Source: Streptomyces sp. NBC_00620 (GTDB taxonomy: Bacteria; Actinomycetota; Actinomycetes; Streptomycetales; Streptomycetaceae). From it: a stretch of DNA of 64,000 nucleotides. The position numbers were made by a program, and so were the translations under genes. This document shows positions 59,829 through 64,000 of the stretch, one piece after another (positions within the stretch are counted from its first letter, which is position 1; the number at the start of each line of letters is the position of its first letter). Location: assembly GCF_026341825.1 (NCBI RefSeq), contig NZ_JAPENY010000001.1, positions 3,968,001 through 4,032,000 of the forward strand, written 5' to 3'. A model generated the notes under the pieces. It did no database searches, was not told the origin of the DNA, and saw nothing but the letters and a program-made list of their open reading frames with translations.

Positions 59829-60043
59829 TAAGAGGACACACTAGGAGAACGAGAGTGTCTCGCGTTAACCGAGTGGTACGGATCACGTTTCGGATGGGGT
59901 GATTGGTGCAAATCGGGTTCAAATTGAGCTAAATGGTCACGCTGGGTAAGTGAATTCGGGTTTCCTGTAGGCGAGATGTGACTCTGCGTGCGGGTTCAGC
60001 GGTGTCGCGGGCGCCGGTCCTGCGACCCTCCGTACGGCAGGCG

Positions 60044-60724
60044 TTATTCCGTTCGCCATGTTTCCGCCAACGCGGGCCCCACGTTGTCGAGATACGAGAG
60101 GGTCAGTTCGCGGATCGCCTCGACGCTGATGTCCTCGCCCTGGCCCCACAGGCGGCTCGTCACGCGCATCACCCCGCCGAACACCGCGACCGCGACGCGC
60201 GGACGCGGATCCACGTCCACGTCGAGACCCTCGCGCTCGGCGATCAGCCGCGCGATCTCCTCCTCCAGTTCCGCGGAACGGCGCAGATGCACGGCGAGCA
60301 GTGCGGGTGTCGACTCGATCAACTGGAAGGTGCGCATGTGCAGTTCGATCGGGATGACGGCCTCGATCGCCTCGCCGATGGTGTCCCAGCTCTCCAGTAC
60401 TGAGCGCCGCAGGACCTCCAACGGGGCTTCGTGGAGCGGGCGTTCGCGTACGGCGGCGAGGAAGTGCGACTCCGCGAGCCGCTGGGTGAAGAGGGCGACC
60501 TCCTCCTTGCCCGCGAAGTACCGGAAGAAGGTGCGCTGCGAGACGTCGACGGCCTCGGTGATCTCGTCGACGGTCGTCCGCTCGTACCCCTGGGTGGTGA
60601 ACAGTTCGAGAGCGGCCCGCAGCAGGGCGTCCCGGGTGCGCTGCTTCTTGAGCTCGCGCAGCCCCGGTTTGAGCTCACGAAGGCCTGGTCGTGACGCCGT
60701 TCCGGTCCGGTCCGCCGTGTCCAT
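60044..60724 (-). CDS. TetR family transcriptional regulator of the MFS efflux gene
   Basis: A 226-residue regulator. Helix-turn-helix: QGYERTTVDEITEAVDVSQR. The N-terminus carries a small duplication (LRELKPGLRELKK). ATG 60724 follows GGAGAGGG. Divergent from the 14-helix MFS transporter with an inverted-repeat operator between, the classical efflux-repressor layout. Confidence 0.9.
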   Translation of the reverse strand: MDTADRTGTASRPGLRELKPGLRELKKQRTRDALLRAALELFTTQGYERTTVDEITEAVDVSQRTFFRYFAGKEEVALFTQRLAESHFLAAVRERPLHEAPLEVLRRSVLESWDTIGEAIEAVIPIELHMRTFQLIESTPALLAVHLRRSAELEEEIARLIAEREGLDVDVDPRPRVAVAVFGGVMRVTSRLWGQGEDISVEAIRELTLSYLDNVGPALAETWRTE

Positions 60725-60808
60725 GGTCCCTCTCCTCTGGCCGCTCGCCTCCGGACCGTTCTGCACCATCTGAACCGTCTGCCCAGTTCAGGGTATCCGC
60801 GAGTGACG

Positions 60809-60864
60809 TGACAGTTACCGACTTGTGAATTGGTTTGTCAACTGTCAGTGGCTGTCACTAGCCT
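60809..60864. promoter_or_regulatory. TetR operator and divergent promoters of tetR/MFS
   Basis: TGACAGTT (60809-60816) is inverted as AACTGTCA (60840-60847), and GTGACAG (60808) recurs inverted as CTGTCAC (60852-60858). Minus-strand -35 TTGACA at 60841-60836. Plus-strand TTGTCA (60835-60840) with TAGCCT (60859-60864), 18-bp spacer. A start 7-8 nt later falls on the MFS ATG, so that mRNA may be leaderless. Confidence 0.6.
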
Positions 60865-60871
60865 CGAAGGT

Positions 60872-62491
60872 ATGACTAGTCAGACCACCGTCGACCCGAC
60901 GGGCCCGGCCGACAAGGCCCCGGCTGCCGTCTCCGGGCCGACGCCGACCCGGGGGCTGCGCGGCCACCCGTGGTTCACCCTGTTCACCGTTGCCGTAGGC
61001 GTCATGATGGTCGCCCTGGACGGCACCATCGTGGCCATCGCCAACCCCGCCATCCAGAAGGACCTCGGCGCGAGCTTCGCCGACGTTCAGTGGATCACCA
61101 ACGGCTACTTCCTCGCGCTCGCGGTCACCCTGATCACCGCGGGCAAGCTCGGCGACCGGTTCGGTCACCGGCAGACCTTCCTCATCGGCGTCGTCGGCTT
61201 CGCCGCGGCCTCCGGGGCCATCGGGTTCTCCAGCAGCATCGCCCTGGTGGTCACCTTCCGTGTCCTGCAAGGCCTGTTCGGCGCGCTGCTGATGCCGGCC
61301 GCGCTCGGTCTGCTCCGGGCCACCTTCCCGGCCGAGAAGCTGAACATGGCGATCGGCATCTGGGGCATGGTCATCGGCGCCTCCACCGCGGGCGGCCCGA
61401 TCCTCGGCGGTCTGCTGGTCCAGCACGTCAGCTGGCAGTCGGTGTTCTTCATCAACGTGCCGGTCGGCGTCATCGCGCTGGTCCTCGGCATCCTGATCCT
61501 GACCGACCACCGCGCGGAGAACGCGCCCCGCTCCTTCGACATCCTCGGCATAGCCCTGCTCTCCAGCGCCATGTTCTGCCTGGTCTGGGCCCTCATCAAG
61601 GCCCCGACCTGGGGCTGGGGCGACGGCCTGACCTGGACCTTCCTGGTCGTCTCGGTGCTCGGGTTCACTCTCTTCGCCGTCTGGGAGAAGAGAGTCAAGG
61701 AACCGCTGATCCCGCTGGCGCTGTTCCGCTCGGTGCCGCTGTCGGCGGGCGTCGTCCTCATGGTGCTGATGGCCATCGCCTTCCTCGGCGGCCTGTTCTT
61801 CGTCACCTTCTACCTGCAGAACGTGCACGGCATGAGCCCCGTCGACGCGGGTCTGCACCTCCTGCCGCTGACCGGAATGATGATCGTGGGTTCGCCGCTG
61901 GCCGGCGCCCTGATCACCAAGACCGGGCCGCGTATCCCGCTCGCGGGCGGCATGGCTCTCACCGCGATCTCCATGTACGGCATGTCCACGCTGGACACCG
62001 ACACCGGCAGCTTCGTCATGTCGCTCTGGTTCGCCGGGCTCGGGCTCGGGCTTGCGCCGGTCATGGTCGGTGCGACCGAGGTCATCGTGGGCAACGCCCC
62101 GATGGAGCTCTCCGGTGTCGCAGGTGGTCTCCAGCAGGCCGCGATGCAGATCGGCGGCAGCCTCGGTACGGCCGTGCTCGGCGCCGTGATGGCCTCCAAG
62201 GTCGACGGCGACCTCGCTGGCAACTGGGCCGACGCCAAGCTGCCGCCGCTCACGCCCGAGCAGCTCGACGCCGCCTCCGAGGCGGTCCAGGTCGGTGCCG
62301 CGCCGGTCACCCCGGACACGCCGGCCGCCGTCGCCGCCCAGATCACGGGTGTCGCGCACGACACCTTCATCTCCGGGATGAGCCTCGCCTGCCTGGTCGC
62401 CTCAGGGGTCGCCGTCGTCGCTGTCTTCGTCGCGCTGCTCACCAAGCGGGGCGAGAACGCGGAGGCGGGCGCCGGAGCCGGGCACATCTAG
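60872..62491 (+). CDS. MFS multidrug efflux transporter, DHA2 (EmrB/QacA) family
   Basis: A 539-residue protein with about 14 membrane helices. The MFS motifs are GKLGDRFGHRQTF (loop 2-3) and the motif C-type GPILGGLLV. It would export drugs or own secondary metabolites with proton exchange. Start ATG 60872; the GAAGG just before it is too close for a normal site, in line with leaderless start. Controlled by the divergent TetR. Confidence 0.93.
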   Translation: MTSQTTVDPTGPADKAPAAVSGPTPTRGLRGHPWFTLFTVAVGVMMVALDGTIVAIANPAIQKDLGASFADVQWITNGYFLALAVTLITAGKLGDRFGHRQTFLIGVVGFAAASGAIGFSSSIALVVTFRVLQGLFGALLMPAALGLLRATFPAEKLNMAIGIWGMVIGASTAGGPILGGLLVQHVSWQSVFFINVPVGVIALVLGILILTDHRAENAPRSFDILGIALLSSAMFCLVWALIKAPTWGWGDGLTWTFLVVSVLGFTLFAVWEKRVKEPLIPLALFRSVPLSAGVVLMVLMAIAFLGGLFFVTFYLQNVHGMSPVDAGLHLLPLTGMMIVGSPLAGALITKTGPRIPLAGGMALTAISMYGMSTLDTDTGSFVMSLWFAGLGLGLAPVMVGATEVIVGNAPMELSGVAGGLQQAAMQIGGSLGTAVLGAVMASKVDGDLAGNWADAKLPPLTPEQLDAASEAVQVGAAPVTPDTPAAVAAQITGVAHDTFISGMSLACLVASGVAVVAVFVALLTKRGENAEAGAGAGHI

Positions 62492-62614
62492 GCGGGCTTC
62501 AGGGGGCGTTTCCCCTATCAGGGTGACAACGCTAAAGATCCCTCGCACCCGGCACGCGCCGCACGTCACAGTGGGTCAAGTCCTCCGTACGGCCTGGAGG
62601 ACGACCAGAACTGC

Positions 62615-62643
62615 GGCGCGCTGCCGGAGGGGGGCAGCGCGCC
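62615..62643. terminator. Hairpin between MFS and ion channel genes
   Basis: GGCGCGCTGCC (62615-62625) with GGCAGCGCGCC (62633-62643), perfect 11 bp, 7-nt loop. In a convergent gap, 15 bp from the channel stop. Confidence 0.75.
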
Positions 62644-62658
62644 GTCGGTCTGTCCAGG

Positions 62659-63456
62659 TCACTGCCGCTGTACTTGTTCCTCCGCCGCTCCCGGCACCGG
62701 AACCCCGGAGAGCGTGCCGGCCTCCGGCTCCGGGCCCCGCGACAGCGCCGCCACCTCCGCCCGCAGGGCGCGTACCTCCTCCGTGAGGGCGGTGATCGCG
62801 GCGGTCTGGCGGCGTTCCTCGACGTCGTCCATCTCGAAGCGGGAGATGAACCAGGCGGCGATGTTGGCGGTGACGACACCGAGCAGGGCGATGCCGGAGA
62901 GCATCAGGCCGACCGCGAGGATGCGGCCCAGGCCGGTGGTCGGGGCGTGATCCCCGTACCCCACCGTCGTCATCGTCGTGAACGACCACCACACCGCGTC
63001 GCCCAGCGTCTTGATGTTCCCGTTCGGCGACTCCCGCTCCACGGAGAGCACCGCGAGCGAACCGAACATCAACAGACCCACCACCGAGCCCGCGACATAC
63101 GTCGTGAGCTGTATCTGCGAGGCGATCCGGGCCCGTTGCCCGACCAGCAGCAGCGTGGAGACGAGCCGCAGCAGCCGGATCGGCTGGACCAGAGGCAGCA
63201 CCACCGCGATCAGGTCGAGCCAGTGCGTACGTACGAACTCCTTGCGCTCCTCGGCCAGTAGGAGCCGCGCGGCGTAGTCCGCGGCGAAGGCGCCCCACAC
63301 CACCCACTCCACGGCCGTGCACACGGAGGACACGTCGTGGCCCGCCCCTGGCCACACGATCGGCACGGCGTAGGCGACGGCGAAGGCCAGGGCGAACCCC
63401 AGCAGCGGCCGCTGCGTGCGCCGCTCCCAGCGGACCTGGGCCGATTGCTGCTTCAT
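62659..63456 (-). CDS. Voltage-gated-like potassium channel subunit
   Basis: A 265-residue channel with six hydrophobic helices. The selectivity filter is TTMTTVGYGD. Helix 4 has spaced basic residues (QPIRLLRLVSTLLLVGQRARI), a minimal voltage sensor. The C-terminus is a coiled coil (EVRALRAEVAAL). It starts at ATG 63456. It would pass K+ across the plasma membrane. Confidence 0.9.
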   Translation of the reverse strand: MKQQSAQVRWERRTQRPLLGFALAFAVAYAVPIVWPGAGHDVSSVCTAVEWVVWGAFAADYAARLLLAEERKEFVRTHWLDLIAVVLPLVQPIRLLRLVSTLLLVGQRARIASQIQLTTYVAGSVVGLLMFGSLAVLSVERESPNGNIKTLGDAVWWSFTTMTTVGYGDHAPTTGLGRILAVGLMLSGIALLGVVTANIAAWFISRFEMDDVEERRQTAAITALTEEVRALRAEVAALSRGPEPEAGTLSGVPVPGAAEEQVQRQ

Positions 63457-63490
63457 GCCCGCATCGTAGGAAAGATCGTAGGAAAGAGAG

Positions 63491-63525
63491 GAGGGGCGGC
63501 GGGACCCTGGGCCCCGCCGCCCCTC
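63491..63525. terminator. Terminator after aceE
   Basis: A perfect 13-bp stem (GAGGGGCGGCGGG at 63491-63503 with 63513-63525), 9-nt loop, 14 bp after the aceE stop on the minus strand. Confidence 0.8.
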
Positions 63526-63539
63526 AGGAGACGTACGAA

Positions 63540-64000
63540 CTACGCGTCGCCGCCCGCGGCCCCCGGGTCGGCCGCCGTCACGTCGAGCAACTGGTAGCGG
63601 TCGATCGCCTGCTTCAGCACCGACCGGTCGACCTTGCCTTCGCGCGCCAGCTCGGTGAGCACCGCGACCACGATCGACTGTGCGTCGATGTGGAAGAAGC
63701 GCCGGGCCGCGCCACGCGTGTCCGCGAAGCCGAAGCCGTCCGCGCCCAGGGACTGGTAGGTCCCCGGCACCCACCGGGAGATCTGGTCGGGGACGGAACG
63801 CATCCAGTCGGAGACGGCGACGAACGGGCCCTGAGCCCCCGACAGCTTCTGCGTCACGTACGGGACGCGCTGCTCCTCCTCGGGGTGCAGCAGGTTGTGC
63901 CGCTCCACCTCGACGGCCTCGCGCCGCAGCTCGTTCCAGGAGGTCGCCGACCAGACGTCCGCCTTGACGTTCCAGTCGGTGGCCAGGATCTGCTGCGCCT
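63540..64000 (-). CDS. aceE: Pyruvate dehydrogenase E1 component (3' partial gene, C-terminal part)
   Basis: The last 153 codons of a homodimeric pyruvate dehydrogenase E1; the gene runs off the window. The segment ILATDWNVKADVWSATSWNEL, then VPYVTQKLSGAQGPFVAVSDWMRSVPDQI and YQSLGADGFGFADTR, is characteristic of AceE. E1 decarboxylates pyruvate with thiamine diphosphate and feeds acetyl-CoA to fatty acid synthesis genes nearby. Confidence 0.93.
   Translation of the reverse strand, partial: AQQILATDWNVKADVWSATSWNELRREAVEVERHNLLHPEEEQRVPYVTQKLSGAQGPFVAVSDWMRSVPDQISRWVPGTYQSLGADGFGFADTRGAARRFFHIDAQSIVVAVLTELAREGKVDRSVLKQAIDRYQLLDVTAADPGAAGGDA

Noticed and set aside
62523..62786. Small Arg/Pro-rich plus-strand frame after the MFS gene
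   Set aside because: It runs through a terminator hairpin and into the channel gene on the other strand; no ribosome site.

Overview
This 64 kb window is high-GC chromosomal DNA from a Streptomyces or a very close relative. The fabD-fabH-acpP-fabF cluster lies behind a PucR-type FasR regulator, followed by a DUF3145 gene, with aceE nearby. This matches the gene content I remember for the Streptomyces coelicolor SCO2371-SCO2410 neighbourhood (recalled, not checked). Other actinomycete signs are leader-poor genes with GTG starts, Tat-exported enzymes, SCO2400-, DUF4429- and amphi-Trp-type proteins, and two copies of a palindromic intergenic repeat I recognise from Streptomyces.

Left part (1-17 kb): the 3' end of a TauE/SafE exporter, two tandem exported intradiol dioxygenases, an orphan sugar-binding lipoprotein, and an aminotransferase with a long low-complexity tail. 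Next is a sugar import and catabolism block read leftward: sugar dehydratase and Zn-dehydrogenase, a U32-like protein, a ChvE-like binding protein, MmsA/MmsB-type ABC proteins and an exported aldose 1-epimerase. A short motif built on GTTCGAAA recurs upstream of these transcription units. A small Cys-rich/TM protein, a MarR/oxidoreductase divergent pair and Ohr follow.

Accessory stretch (about 20.5-28.3 kb): a secreted M14 carboxypeptidase borders a degenerate 12-bp repeat array, a helical protein and a lipoprotein. Then comes the most interesting locus: a 1583-residue protein joining an N-terminal TIR domain, a CHAT caspase-like protease, an NB-ARC/STAND NTPase and nine nearly identical 40-residue TPR units (exactly 120 bp each). 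An uncharacterised 176-residue protein follows on the same strand. The architecture is that of a bacterial immune or conflict sensor with two possible effectors in one chain. Function is inferred.

Middle part (28.4-46 kb): membrane and stress-type genes (EI24, amphi-Trp, CMD). A secreted pyroglutamyl-peptidase-like protein appears to have Ser at the catalytic Cys position. A LysR/HIBADH/RidA group follows, then a TetR gene that overlaps ridA tail to tail, a GH3 glucosidase with PA14, and a second, cytoplasmic aldose epimerase. A Tat-targeted three-subunit molybdenum hydroxylase is divergent from its XdhC-type maturation gene, and an exported SGNH lipase-like lipoprotein closes the part.

Right part (46-64 kb): DUF3145, the FasR-regulated fatty-acid synthase II genes, pirin, a membrane Ser/Thr kinase with an extracytoplasmic sensor, a serine hydrolase and a GNAT. 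A MerR/aldo-keto reductase operon has a textbook 19-bp-spaced promoter. After DUF4429-SHOCT and DUF1023 genes come a divergent TetR/MFS efflux pair, a two-pore-loop style K+ channel, and the 3' end of aceE. Strong perfect hairpins sit at almost every convergent junction. I saw no tRNA, rRNA, integrase, transposase or CRISPR array.
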